From positions 1-64,000 of the forward strand of contig JAATGF010000152.1 in assembly GCA_015654795.1 (NCBI GenBank): a DNA stretch of 64,000 bases, given 5' to 3'. This document shows, piece by piece, positions 17,634 through 26,254 of the stretch. Made by a program: the position numbers and the translations under genes. Positions within the stretch are counted from its first letter, which is position 1; every line of letters starts with the position of its first letter. This DNA comes from Bacteroidales bacterium (GTDB lineage: Bacteria > Bacteroidota > Bacteroidia > Bacteroidales > Prolixibacteraceae). The notes beneath the pieces are model-generated. The model was given only the letters and a program-made list of their open reading frames with translations. It was not told the DNA's origin and did no database searches.

Positions 17634-18125
17634 ATGAAATACAAACTCTTTACTATCGGAACATTCTTATTTCTATTCTTTTCAACAGGAATCTTTGCTC
17701 AGTTGCCGGTCAAACCGCTTGCATCACAAAACGAATTGTTAAAAAGCAGCAATCACTCGCTTGAGCAGAATAAAAAACTCGTTTATAATATGTGGCGCGA
17801 ATTTTTAGAAGGCGGGCACATGGAACTTGCAGAAAAATATTTTGCTGAAAGCTATATGCAGCATAATCCGAATGCTGCTACCGGAAGAAAAGCGGTAGTA
17901 GATTTCTTTTCTCAATATTCAAAACCTCAGCCAATCGTTGATACGATTAAAGCCTCTGTCGTTGCCATCATTGCTGAAGGAGACCTCGTGATGATAAGCT
18001 TTGCCAGAGAGATTCCCGATCCTGCCGATAAATCAAAAAAATATTCAACCACATGGTTCGATTTATTCAGAATTGAGAATGGTAAAATTGCTGAACACTG
18101 GGATTGCGCTGAAAAAATGAAATAG
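17634..18125 (+). CDS. Secreted SnoaL-like (NTF2-fold) protein
   Basis: This 163-aa protein starts with a signal peptide (KLFTIGTFLFLFFSTGIFAQ, cleavage near residue 23). That is why I prefer the ATG at 17634 over the in-frame one at 17580, which would bury the signal. The mature part has the SnoaL/NTF2 pattern: KLVYNMWREFLEGGHMELAEKYF, then YMQHNP, and a C-terminal TTWFDLFRIENGKIAEHWD strand pair. Members bind or isomerise small molecules, and many are of unknown role. It is a single gene between repeat modules, with no operon partners. Confidence 0.8.
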   Translation: MKYKLFTIGTFLFLFFSTGIFAQLPVKPLASQNELLKSSNHSLEQNKKLVYNMWREFLEGGHMELAEKYFAESYMQHNPNAATGRKAVVDFFSQYSKPQPIVDTIKASVVAIIAEGDLVMISFAREIPDPADKSKKYSTTWFDLFRIENGKIAEHWDCAEKMK

Positions 18126-18366
18126 TACAAAAAAGATTTGCAAGAATCCAATTGTTTATTGAGTAGTTGAATAAGCCGAAAATCCATGGCGCATCTAACA
18201 ATAATAATTGAAAAGGTGAAGATTTATGCGCCATATGCAGAATTCTTGATAAAGCACTAAGCGTAACTGCTTTGCAATAATGGATGTCAACATACGTGAT
18301 GTTTCTACAGTACTTAAATCGTTACGCGATAATCAAATGTCGTTATTAACGATCAGGCAATGCTTT
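18126..18366. other. Intergenic stretch with a short inverted repeat
   Basis: ATGGCGCAT (18186-18194) and ATGCGCCAT (18226-18234) can pair. A 36-codon open frame starts at 18279 (MDVNIRDVSTVLKSLRDNQ) but has no support as a gene. Confidence 0.35.
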
Positions 18367-18505
18367 GTTGCCGGTTGTTTGCAGCGATAAAAGCAATATT
18401 TTTGATTTTAGAAGGCTGATGCGACAGGACTTTACACCCTCAAGGTTTTGGAAACCTTGAGGGTGGGGTTTGTGTTTTTTATTAACAAAAAAGTGTATAT
18501 TTGAA
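18367..18505 (+). repeat. Recurrent intergenic module M, copy 2
   Basis: It contains GCAGCGATAAAAGCAATA, the hairpin ACCCTCAAGGTTT / AAACCTTGAGGGT at 18436-18464, TTTTATTAACAAAAAAGTG and a TATATTTG box at 18496-18503. The hairpin could end the upstream transcript and the box could start the hydrolase transcript. Confidence 0.8.
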
Positions 18506-18567
18506 GTGCAGTTTTCGTAAGTAGGCAGTTCGGTAGTTCAAATCCCGCCCTGAGCTTGGCTGCGGAA

Positions 18568-18592
18568 GATTAGCGGTAATCTTAAAGAACAG
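18568..18592 (+). other. Cassette-type leader before an alpha/beta hydrolase
   Basis: GATTAGCGGTAATCTTAAAG plus AACAG. Its ATTAGCGGTA core is complementary to TACCGCTAAT at 19545-19554 just after the gene, so the hydrolase is bracketed by a short inverted pair, as expected for the two halves of a cassette recombination site. Confidence 0.5.
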
Positions 18593-18616
18593 TTTCCCAA
18601 TTGACAGAATTGAAAA

Positions 18617-19540
18617 ATGAAACAAAACATAGCACTATTTTTTTTGCTCTTGACAACGTTTTTTGTAAATGGCCAGACACTTTATTCAAAAGCTTATGGC
18701 AATATCGATAACCCAGTAATTATATTCATTCACGGTGGACCGAGTGGAAATTCAACTCTTTTTGAAGCCACCACAGCTCAACCCCTTGCTAACAAAGGTT
18801 TCTATGTAATTGTTTATGACCGTCGTGGCGAAGGTCGCTCAATAGACTCGACAGCAACATTCACTTACCAAGAGACTTTTACTGATATAAACGAAATTTA
18901 CCAAACCTATAAAATTGAGAAAGCAAATCTTATTGGGCACAGCTTTGGTGGGTTGGTCGCAACGCTTTACACAGACAAATATCCCGAAAAAGTAAAATCA
19001 CTTATTCTTGCCGGAGCATTATTTTCACAGCAAGACACTTATAACCATATATTAAAGTCTGTAAAGCAAATTTACCAAACTAAGAATGATACTTTAATGT
19101 TGAGAATGGTCGACAAAGTAGAAAGACTTAATAAAAACTCTGCAGAATATCGCAAAGGCTGCTATGACTTAGCTGGCAAAAATGATTTTTTTGAAATGCC
19201 AAACCCAACAGTAAAAGCAAACAAATTAAGGCAAGAATATGAGACAAGTGAATTTCATAAAACCAATATCCGAAATAATCAAGCACCTGTACTTTTTTAT
19301 AAAAATGAAGTACTCAATAACATTGACACTAAACCAGTTTTAAGAGGACTAAAAAATAAAGGTGTGAAACTTTTTGCTATTTATGGACAACAGGACGGAA
19401 TTTATTCGACTTTACAATTAAGTGATATTGGAAAAATTGTTGAAAATGGTAATTTTAAAATCATTGACAACTGTTCACATTACTTGTTTGTTGACCAACA
19501 AGAGACTTTCATTGGAAATGTTGAAAAATGGATAAAGTAA
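18617..19540 (+). CDS. Secreted alpha/beta hydrolase (prolyl-aminopeptidase-like)
   Basis: This 307-aa protein has a signal peptide (NIALFFLLLTTFFVNGQ) and an alpha/beta hydrolase core. The oxyanion motif HGGPSGNST is near residue 40, YDRRGEGRS lies near 74, the nucleophile elbow is GHSFGG near 114, an aspartate sits in YGQQDG near 258 and a histidine in CSHYLFVD near 290. The HGGP motif is typical of the proline iminopeptidase group. The substrate is unknown. It stands alone between module M copies and starts just after a cassette-type leader. Confidence 0.85.
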   Translation: MKQNIALFFLLLTTFFVNGQTLYSKAYGNIDNPVIIFIHGGPSGNSTLFEATTAQPLANKGFYVIVYDRRGEGRSIDSTATFTYQETFTDINEIYQTYKIEKANLIGHSFGGLVATLYTDKYPEKVKSLILAGALFSQQDTYNHILKSVKQIYQTKNDTLMLRMVDKVERLNKNSAEYRKGCYDLAGKNDFFEMPNPTVKANKLRQEYETSEFHKTNIRNNQAPVLFYKNEVLNNIDTKPVLRGLKNKGVKLFAIYGQQDGIYSTLQLSDIGKIVENGNFKIIDNCSHYLFVDQQETFIGNVEKWIK

Positions 19541-19548
19541 AAACTACC

Positions 19549-19615
19549 GCTAATTGAGTAGCCCGCCACACCAGTAAACACTGGCAGGGAGAGGCTCCCA
19601 CACTGTACGTACGGT
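19549..19615 (+). other. Cassette-type trailer with three small hairpins
   Basis: GCTAATTGAGTAGCCCGCC follows the hydrolase stop. It is followed by CCAGT-AAAC-ACTGG (19571-19584), GGGAG-AGG-CTCCC (19587-19599) and a GTACGTAC palindrome. Related trailers follow the S41, S51 and NmrA-like genes (22509, 27438 and 35137). Confidence 0.5.
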
Positions 19616-19617
19616 TT

Positions 19618-19760
19618 TAGTTGTCTGTCGTTTGTAATGATAAAAGCAATACTTCCGATTTTGGAAAGCTAATATGACAGGACTTCACACCCTCAAGGTT
19701 TTGGAAACCTTGAGGGTGGGGTTTGTGTCTTTTATTAACAAAAAAGTGTATATTTGAAGT
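19618..19760 (+). repeat. Recurrent intergenic module M, copy 3
   Basis: It is the best match to copy 2: TTGTCTGTCGTTTG, CGATTTTGGAAAGCT, the ACCCTCAAGG hairpin at 19689-19717, TTTATTAACAAAAAAGTG and a TATATTTG box at 19749-19756. A GTAGGCAG / CTGCCTGTA stem follows near 19770-19803. Confidence 0.8.
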
Positions 19761-19831
19761 GCAGCTTTCGTAGGCAGTTCATCGGGAAACTCCCTCCCTG
19801 CCTGTAACTGCGGAACGTTATGCCTTATATT

Positions 19832-20785
19832 ATGAAGATTTTACCTGGAATAATTATTATTCTCCTCACCATTAATTCATTTGGACAAAGCAAGTTGCCA
19901 GAAGACTATGGATTTAGGCACTTACAGACAATTTACAAAGGTGACACTGTTGATATTTTAATAAAATCAAAGAAAGGAGAAGAACAAAAAGCAAAACCAT
20001 TACTCTTATTTTGTCAAGGTAGTTTACCACAACCTTTAATAAAATTTGATGAACAAGGAGTGTATGGCGTTTTCCCTTTTAATCCGGACAGTTTAACGAT
20101 AGATTATCATATCGCAATAGTAAGCAAGCCTTTTATCCCATTAATCGGAGAAAAGAAATTATTGGGAAAAAATTTCACTTTTACAGATAGTACAGGCTCT
20201 TACCCAAATAAGTATTCAGAAAGAAATCTGTTAGACTATTATGTGCGCCGAAATATTGAGGTCGTAAAATATTTACAGAAACAACAATGGATTTCGAAAA
20301 ATAAGTTAGTCGTTGCCGGGCATTCTGAAGGAAGCACAATAGCTGCCAAACTTGCATTATCGTATACAAAGATTACCCATTTAATCTATTCAGGAGGAAA
20401 TCCAATGGGACGAATAATGTCAATAATTGAACAGAGCAGAGCGATAGAAACTGACACAGACAGCACGAGGTACGGGGAAGAAAGCATAAAATATTGGCAA
20501 AGCATTGTCAGGAATAAAACAGATATGAATGCTTCACAAGGAGACACCTTTAGAGCAACTTATGAATTTTCGAATCCGCCAAAAAACTATTTGGAAAATT
20601 TAAAAATACCTGTTCTAATTTGCTACGGCACAAAAGACTGGAATGCTCCCTTTAATGATTACCTTAGGGTGAATATGATCAGAAAAGAGAAAAGAAATTT
20701 TACTTTTAAAGCGTATATCGGAACTGATCATAACTACTTTCCTTTATTGCCTAATGGTAAACCAAATTTCGAAATATTTAATTGA
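19832..20785 (+). CDS. Secreted alpha/beta hydrolase of unknown specificity
   Basis: This 317-aa protein starts best at the ATG at 19832, which begins the signal peptide MKILPGIIIILLTINSFGQ; an ATG four codons earlier is also possible. The fold is an alpha/beta hydrolase: oxyanion strand PLLLFCQGS near residue 55, nucleophile elbow AGHSEGS near 165, acid residue in CYGTKDWNAP and a histidine in GTDHNYFPL near the C-terminus. It is not close to a named esterase that I can recall. It is a single-gene unit between module M copies 3 and 4. Confidence 0.8.
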   Translation: MKILPGIIIILLTINSFGQSKLPEDYGFRHLQTIYKGDTVDILIKSKKGEEQKAKPLLLFCQGSLPQPLIKFDEQGVYGVFPFNPDSLTIDYHIAIVSKPFIPLIGEKKLLGKNFTFTDSTGSYPNKYSERNLLDYYVRRNIEVVKYLQKQQWISKNKLVVAGHSEGSTIAAKLALSYTKITHLIYSGGNPMGRIMSIIEQSRAIETDTDSTRYGEESIKYWQSIVRNKTDMNASQGDTFRATYEFSNPPKNYLENLKIPVLICYGTKDWNAPFNDYLRVNMIRKEKRNFTFKAYIGTDHNYFPLLPNGKPNFEIFN

Positions 20786-20849
20786 GACAAAATAGCAAAT
20801 GACTGGCAGAAGTGGTTAAAACAGAATTAAATACGAGGCAACAGCAATT

Positions 20850-20890
20850 ATTTCGGTGCTTTATTAACAGCAATGTGTTGTATATTTGAA
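20850..20890 (+). repeat. Recurrent intergenic module M, copy 4 (partial)
   Basis: Only the promoter half remains, TTTATTAACAG then TGTTGTATATTTGAAGTGCA, with the TATATTTG box at 20881-20888. The CCTCAAGG hairpin is absent. It is preceded by TTTCGGTGCTTT, as near 13500. Confidence 0.6.
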
Positions 20891-20965
20891 GTGCAGCATT
20901 TCGTAGACAGTTTGGCAGTTATAATCCGATCCTCCATCACAATTCTGACTTTAAGAAAATAACAG

Positions 20966-21070
20966 AGGCAATAAATAGTTTTGTTAATTAAGATTTGGTA
21001 TTTTTGTCATAATGCAAAACCAAATATCTAAGGTACAAAGGAAAAGCAAAGCAGATTATGAAATGTAAAA
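20966..21070 (+). repeat. Duplicated promoter plus micro-ORF, copy 1
   Basis: This roughly 105-bp block is nearly identical to 25844-25955. It includes a TATTTTTG -7-like box near 21000 and an 18-codon open frame at 21012-21068 (MQNQISKVQRKSKADYEM). The other copy has a 6-bp insertion that keeps the frame open. Confidence 0.8.
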
Positions 21071-21106
21071 AAATATTAAAGTAAAATTACTTACCGATAT
21101 TTACCA

Positions 21107-21131
21107 GTTAGCATTCATTGTAAAAGACAAC
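21107..21131 (+). other. Cassette-type leader before the S41 peptidase
   Basis: GTTAGCATTCATTGTAAAAG plus ACAAC, closely related to the leaders at 9763 and 18568. Confidence 0.5.
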
Positions 21132-21135
21132 AACC

Positions 21136-22518
21136 ATGAAGAAAACAATTTTAATTGTTGCTATTTGTATCCAGACTGTTTGTTTCGGACAAGTGAATTA
21201 CAAATACTATTCAAAAACTGAATTAGAGCAAGATTTAGCTTTCTTCTCAGAAAAACTCACCTCCATTCATCCTCTCTTTTTAGACAAGGCTGTACGCAGT
21301 ACCTGGGAAAACAATTTATCGGCCATGAGAAAGTCTTTAAAAGATAGCATGACCCAAAACGAGTTTTATTTATTGTTAGCACCTTCTTTGGCTTCTTTAA
21401 ACGATGGACATAGTTATTTTCGAATGCCTTTTGACCAACGTGCTCAGTATACAAAGGCAGGAGGACTTGCATTTCCTTTTTTTGTTGATATAGTCGACAG
21501 TAAAATCTTCATTGCCCAATATTGTGGAGAGGACAGTACTCTATTCTCTGGTGGAGAGGAAATTATTCGAATAAATGGCATTGGTTCCGCAGATATGGTA
21601 TTTGAAATGCAAAAGCTTTTTGGCGGAAGTTCTATCGCAAGCAGGCAGAAAGCTGTTGCCGATAATTTTAGATTCTATATTTGGATGATTTATGGTTTTG
21701 AAAAGGAATATGAATTGGTTATTAAGAATAAGCAAAATCAGACCTCTCAAGTATCAGTTTCCGGAATAACAAGCGAACAATTCCAACGCAACATAAAACG
21801 GTTTACTCCCCTGAAAAATGAACTCTATTCTTTTTCTATTGATAATGTTCACAAAACTTCAATTTTGAAAATCAAATCTTTTGGTCAACTGGAAAGCTTT
21901 TGTGCTTTTGCTGATAGTGCGTTCGCTGTCATTACTAAGAATAAGATCGAGAATTTGATAGTTGACATCCGTGGCAATGGAGGAGGGAGAAGTGTCGTTG
22001 TCGATTCGTTAATGAATTATTTAACCGACAAAACATATACTCAATATCGTAAGATTGAAATTCGGGTTAGCCCGGAACTCAAAGAGCGATATAAAGAGAA
22101 ATATCCCGATCGTTATGAGTCGATTAATAATTATGCGATTGATGACTTAGTCGTTCCGGATATGAATCTCACACTTCCTTCAAATAACAAGTTACGTTTT
22201 GCCGGAAACCTTTTTCTGTTAACCGACAAAACATCGTCAAGTGCTGCCGCAACTTTTGCCGGGATTTTTAAAGAACTAAAATTAGGGGTAATTATTGGTG
22301 AAGAGACCGGTGGAACAATTGGATATTATGGTGATTATTGGGACATATCGACACCAAACACGATAATTACTTTTTGTATTGCTCCAAAACGATTTATTCA
22401 ATACGGAGGAACAGATTTAGACAGAGGCGTAATACCCGACCAATTAATCATAAATAGCGGAAATTCAATAATCAATTTTGCTTATAACTTAATTGAAAAA
22501 CAACGAAATGCCAATTGA
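21136..22518 (+). CDS. Secreted S41-family (C-terminal processing type) peptidase
   Basis: This 460-aa protein has a signal peptide (TILIVAICIQTVCFGQ), an N-terminal helical region (ELEQDLAFFSEKLTSIHP) and an S41 tail-specific-protease core. The core shows NLIVDIRGNGGGRS near residue 278, followed by LTDKTSSSAAATFAG with the nucleophilic serine near 370, and IIGEETGG near 390. The PDZ-like segment is around 130-150. The length is typical. It stands alone, starting right after a cassette leader and ending in a cassette-type trailer. The substrate is unknown, probably exported peptides. Confidence 0.87.
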   Translation: MKKTILIVAICIQTVCFGQVNYKYYSKTELEQDLAFFSEKLTSIHPLFLDKAVRSTWENNLSAMRKSLKDSMTQNEFYLLLAPSLASLNDGHSYFRMPFDQRAQYTKAGGLAFPFFVDIVDSKIFIAQYCGEDSTLFSGGEEIIRINGIGSADMVFEMQKLFGGSSIASRQKAVADNFRFYIWMIYGFEKEYELVIKNKQNQTSQVSVSGITSEQFQRNIKRFTPLKNELYSFSIDNVHKTSILKIKSFGQLESFCAFADSAFAVITKNKIENLIVDIRGNGGGRSVVVDSLMNYLTDKTYTQYRKIEIRVSPELKERYKEKYPDRYESINNYAIDDLVVPDMNLTLPSNNKLRFAGNLFLLTDKTSSSAAATFAGIFKELKLGVIIGEETGGTIGYYGDYWDISTPNTIITFCIAPKRFIQYGGTDLDRGVIPDQLIINSGNSIINFAYNLIEKQRNAN

Positions 22519-22528
22519 ATGGACTGCC
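22509..22528 (+). other. Cassette-type trailer after the S41 peptidase
   Basis: TGCCAATTGAATGGACTGCC overlaps the S41 stop codon and matches the trailers at 19549, 27438 and 35137. A GGGGAGGAGTCAG and module M copy follow. Confidence 0.5.
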
Positions 22529-22584
22529 CCCCGATCCTCCTCATTTGCAATAGCTTGCTGGCCCCGTTTTACGGGGAGGAGTCA

Positions 22585-22705
22585 GTTGTCTGTCGTTTGC
22601 AACGATAAAAGCATTACTTCAGATTTCATGAAGTTGATACGATAAGACTTCACACCCTCAAGGTTTTGGAAACCTTGAGGGTGTGAAGTCCATGTTTTAT
22701 TAACA
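22585..22705 (+). repeat. Recurrent intergenic module M, copy 5
   Basis: It has TTGTCTGTCGTTTGCAACGA, then the hairpin core at 22654-22682, which here extends to perfect 21-bp arms (GACTTCACACCC to GGGTGTGAAGTC, 22646-22690). The TATATTTG box is not conserved in this copy. Confidence 0.8.
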
Positions 22706-22904
22706 AAAAAGGTAAATACTCAGGTACTCTATTTATTTTTTTAACTTATTTTTACAGGAAAGTTAAATAGACCGGGATTACGTTCGGCGAGGTAAAAAGA
22801 CAAAACAAATTGAGCGGAAAATTTAAAAATCCAAATGGAAAAGATCCTATCAGATAAGGGTTGGAAAATTAACTTTAATAGGAAAAACCTGAACGAATTA
22901 ACTT

Positions 22905-24818
22905 ATGCAAAGAAACATACAATACCTGGTTGTATTGGCAGGGCTTCTTTTTAGCCTTTATGCGTGTGAATTTTCACCTTCGGAAATCCCATTGACTGAA
23001 ATTGAACCACCTTCAGCGAATGTTCCTGCGATAAGGATTGAATTGAAACCGGAAATGGACACTTTGAGACTTTCAGAGGATGCTTGGGTAACTTATTCGG
23101 TAGAAACCGGAGACAATAAGTTGTACCGAATTGACTTTCAGTTTGACAGTATTGCTATTGGTGATTTAAGCTATGAATCTGACAAAAAAGTGAGCGCTTA
23201 TATCCATACGAATTTGATAGAGAACGGTATTCATGAATTAAAAATCATTACTTATACAGCTACCAACTCAGGCAGTATTGCCGATAAAATAGGTAGCGAA
23301 GTATATCGCTATGAAATTAAATGGCCGGTATTTGTTAATAAGCAGGCAAAAGATAATTTCAAATTCAATAGTTTGAAATTTGTTCCTGAAGGAATCATGG
23401 TTAGTTGGCCTGAATACAACTATGCTGATTTTAATCGTTATGAATTCTCCTGGAGTTACGCCAATAGCCAGAATGGAGGAGTAAATATTACTGATCCGCG
23501 TCAAAATTCATACATCGATAATAAATATGTAGAAGGATGTTATGCATATTATTGTGTATTCGTATATTATACTGCAGGGGGCTTCCGGTTTGATAATTTA
23601 ACTTATTGTAAAAACATTACAAATCCGGTGGTTCATGTAAATGGAGATTGTAGTGTTGATATTCGTTGGACCCATTCAAAAAATGAGCAGTATGTTCAAT
23701 TATATTGTATAAAAACCTCAGCTCCCAATTATGGGATTCCCGAAGAACATGATCTTACTGACCTAAACGACACAACACTCCGTTTGAACGAGAAAATTGG
23801 CTTTGGCAGTGATTATCAGGCTCAGTTGCGTTACATTCCCCAGGGATTTAACAATTATCATACGATTTTAAATACGGCAGGTGGATTGATCAACTTTGCA
23901 ATTGGTGATTCTGTTCCCCGATTTCAGAAGGCATTCCATATAACAGCAGAAAATTCCCTGCTTATTTACAACGAAGAAACTTTATCAAAATATAATCTTA
24001 TTACAGGCGAAAGTTCGGCAACTATTCCAGTAGCTTCAGTCGAAAATGTTTATTTGTGGACAATGACCGGTTCCCCGGATGGGAATTATATTGGATGTTT
24101 TGATAATAAGGAATATGAGATTCGGCGAAGTTCAGACTTTTCGATTATTAAAAAGATGGATATTGCAGCTTACGATGGTTTTAATTTAACATTGAATGAT
24201 ATTTCTATTTCGAATAATGGATTGATCGCCACTGCCGATTACTTTAATAACCTTCGGATCTTTAATTCAACAAGTGGACAAAAAATATTTGAGAAGAACT
24301 TTAATTCTGATTATCTCAGGAAGGCAATACTCTCACCGGACGGTAAAAATCTTGCTGTTATGCTAAATGATTACAGTTTAAATACCACCTCTCTGGTTTA
24401 TTTTAGTTTCGATGGTAACCAATTGAAAGAATTAGGACGTGTTCATGGAGTTGGGGAAGATGTTGGGGCGGTTTTGGCTTTCGCTCCGCAGTCCGAACAA
24501 AAAGTGATTGTTTCACGATGGCGTGCAATGTATGAATACAATGTAGAAGTAAGAGATTCCCATACTTTTGAACTGCTTCATTCAGTTGAAGTTCCTATGC
24601 TTTTTGTGCCGGTTGTTTATGACTATAAAACGGATCAGGTAATTGCCCAATATCAATCGTTTCCAACGGAAAAATATTCCTATTTGATAGACTTAAAGAC
24701 CGGAACCCGGAAAAAAACAGTTCAGTTTGCCGGAAAAGAACCATTGGTCTTTATCAGCGGGAATGTTCTTTCAGGGAATGGAAGGTCAATTAGGATTGAA
24801 GATTATATAATTAAATAA
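22905..24818 (+). CDS. Putative outer-surface lipoprotein with a propeller-like C-terminal half
   Basis: I do not recognise a named family. This 637-aa protein has a lipoprotein signal (LVVLAGLLFSLYAC; lipobox cysteine near residue 21), fibronectin-like beta segments in the first half, and from about residue 350 a series of strand-rich repeats (SPDGNYIGCF, DYFNNLRIFN, SPDGKNLAVML) like a beta-propeller. The following gene, a small barrel protein, starts 27 bp later and is probably co-transcribed. A lipoprotein plus outer-membrane partner would fit a surface complex; this is inference. Confidence 0.65.
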   Translation: MQRNIQYLVVLAGLLFSLYACEFSPSEIPLTEIEPPSANVPAIRIELKPEMDTLRLSEDAWVTYSVETGDNKLYRIDFQFDSIAIGDLSYESDKKVSAYIHTNLIENGIHELKIITYTATNSGSIADKIGSEVYRYEIKWPVFVNKQAKDNFKFNSLKFVPEGIMVSWPEYNYADFNRYEFSWSYANSQNGGVNITDPRQNSYIDNKYVEGCYAYYCVFVYYTAGGFRFDNLTYCKNITNPVVHVNGDCSVDIRWTHSKNEQYVQLYCIKTSAPNYGIPEEHDLTDLNDTTLRLNEKIGFGSDYQAQLRYIPQGFNNYHTILNTAGGLINFAIGDSVPRFQKAFHITAENSLLIYNEETLSKYNLITGESSATIPVASVENVYLWTMTGSPDGNYIGCFDNKEYEIRRSSDFSIIKKMDIAAYDGFNLTLNDISISNNGLIATADYFNNLRIFNSTSGQKIFEKNFNSDYLRKAILSPDGKNLAVMLNDYSLNTTSLVYFSFDGNQLKELGRVHGVGEDVGAVLAFAPQSEQKVIVSRWRAMYEYNVEVRDSHTFELLHSVEVPMLFVPVVYDYKTDQVIAQYQSFPTEKYSYLIDLKTGTRKKTVQFAGKEPLVFISGNVLSGNGRSIRIEDYIIK

Positions 24819-24844
24819 TCCAATGGTTCGAAATATAGAAACGT

Positions 24845-25546
24845 ATGAGAAAATTAGTCGTTTTGTTTTTTATTTTACTTTCCGTGCAACTTTCTGCACA
24901 GCTAAATCCGGAGAAGGTAAAAATTGGAATCCAGTCAGGTTATGCTTTTTACGGACAAAAAGATTTAAACTCCATAAATCAGGATATCATCAACCAGCTC
25001 CCGTTCGAGGCCAGAATCATCGATGATTTTAAACCTGTCCTTTTCATCGGGGCATACGTCCAATATGATCTATTCAGCCGTTTCTCTGTGGGACCTGCTT
25101 ATGAATATCATTATACCGGCTCACGAGTGGGGGTAAAAGATTATTCAGGAATATTTTCTTTTGATCAGTATGTGCATACACATAGGGTCGGATTGAAAGC
25201 CGATTATTGTTTGATTCCCTTTGGACGGGTAAAATTCAACATTGAAATGAATGCGGGAGCAAGTTTTACAGACTGGAAAATGGATTCGAACCTGGAAATA
25301 GGAGATAACGGAGAATATTCAGAACATCAACTTGATAAACTAAAGGGACTTAGTTGGTATATTTCGCCTGCGCTTAAATTTAAATATAGACTAATCCCTA
25401 AGATCTGTTTTGTGGGAGCTGTTGCTTATTCCTTCGATCTGATTAAAGACTATCATTATAAAGAAAATAGAGATATTGAAATCGTTAAATTCCCGGATTG
25501 GAGTGGCATTAGCTTATCCTTAGGATTAGAGTTCAAATTGAAATGA
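24845..25546 (+). CDS. Outer-membrane beta-barrel family protein
   Basis: This 233-aa protein has a signal peptide (LVVLFFILLSVQLSAQ) followed by alternating hydrophobic strands typical of a small eight-stranded barrel (VKIGIQSGYAFYG, FSVGPAYEYHYTG, HRVGLKADYCLIPFG, ISLSLGLEFKLK). The last strand ends in lysine rather than the usual aromatic residue. It is close behind the lipoprotein gene and is likely its partner. It could be a porin-like PF13568-type protein; the function is unknown. Confidence 0.75.
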   Translation: MRKLVVLFFILLSVQLSAQLNPEKVKIGIQSGYAFYGQKDLNSINQDIINQLPFEARIIDDFKPVLFIGAYVQYDLFSRFSVGPAYEYHYTGSRVGVKDYSGIFSFDQYVHTHRVGLKADYCLIPFGRVKFNIEMNAGASFTDWKMDSNLEIGDNGEYSEHQLDKLKGLSWYISPALKFKYRLIPKICFVGAVAYSFDLIKDYHYKENRDIEIVKFPDWSGISLSLGLEFKLK

Positions 25547-26254
25547 TTTGTCGTGAAACTTTAATATTAAAATCTGACATACAGCGAATAAATAAGGTGA
25601 ATAAAATAATGTCGTATTTACAAAAGTGGGAAAGGGAGAAAGGAAAGGGCGATGGGGCGAAATGGCGACAATTTGTCAAATCTTTGATAAACCAAACATA
25701 GAGCAAATACGAGGAAAATATGCAGCAAACCCATCAGAGTTGTTTATTTCAATTATGATGAGTATACATTAAAAGTGCACTGTGCGCGAAAGTCCACAGG
25801 TCCTATTTATTGGCAAAAAAGGACATTTATTTATTCCCATTAAAGGCAATAAATAGTTTTGTTAATTAAGATTTGGTATTTTTGTCATAATGCAAAACCA
25901 AATATCTAAGGTACAGGCACAAAGGAAAAACAAAGCAGATTATGAAATGTAAAAATGAACAACCCCGGGGCAGAGTCCCGAAGGATCAAAAGGAGTTTGT
26001 TTCCCAAACGTATTAGCTTCCGACCCAAAGGGTGGGGGAATTAAACCACTTTTAGATTAAAATAAAATTAGATAAGATTGTCCGGAAATAAAATCTGCAC
26101 AAACGGCTGCAGCTAAATGCAATTGTTCATATCTTTGCATTCCGTTGCGGTAGAAACCAAACATAGTGAACTCCTCTCGCTTTCACCATAACTGACGCAT
26201 GGCCACAGAACATTGACAATTTATCAGGCAGTATTGTCCTAAAATAATTGAAAA
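25547..26254. other. 708-bp non-coding stretch with repeat copies
   Basis: It contains a GGGCGATGGGGCG-type fragment of repeat family C (about 25625-25670), the second promoter plus micro-ORF copy (25844-25955), and no gene. A likely start for the S51 peptidase transcript could not be placed. Confidence 0.5.
25844..25955 (+). repeat. Duplicated promoter plus micro-ORF, copy 2
   Basis: It matches 20966-21070 almost base for base, apart from a 6-bp insertion (GGCACA) inside the micro-ORF at 25890-25952. The ORF now encodes 20 residues in the same frame (MQNQISKVQAQRKNKADYEM). Confidence 0.8.

Noticed and set aside
18279-18389. 36-codon ORF (MDVNIRDVSTVLKSL...)
   Set aside because: It runs into module M, has no promoter and no recognisable homology.
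19549-19615. Similarity of the TGTACGTACGG stretch to group II intron RNA
   Set aside because: No reverse transcriptase, domain V hairpin or other intron part lies nearby; the hairpins fit better as part of the recurring trailer.
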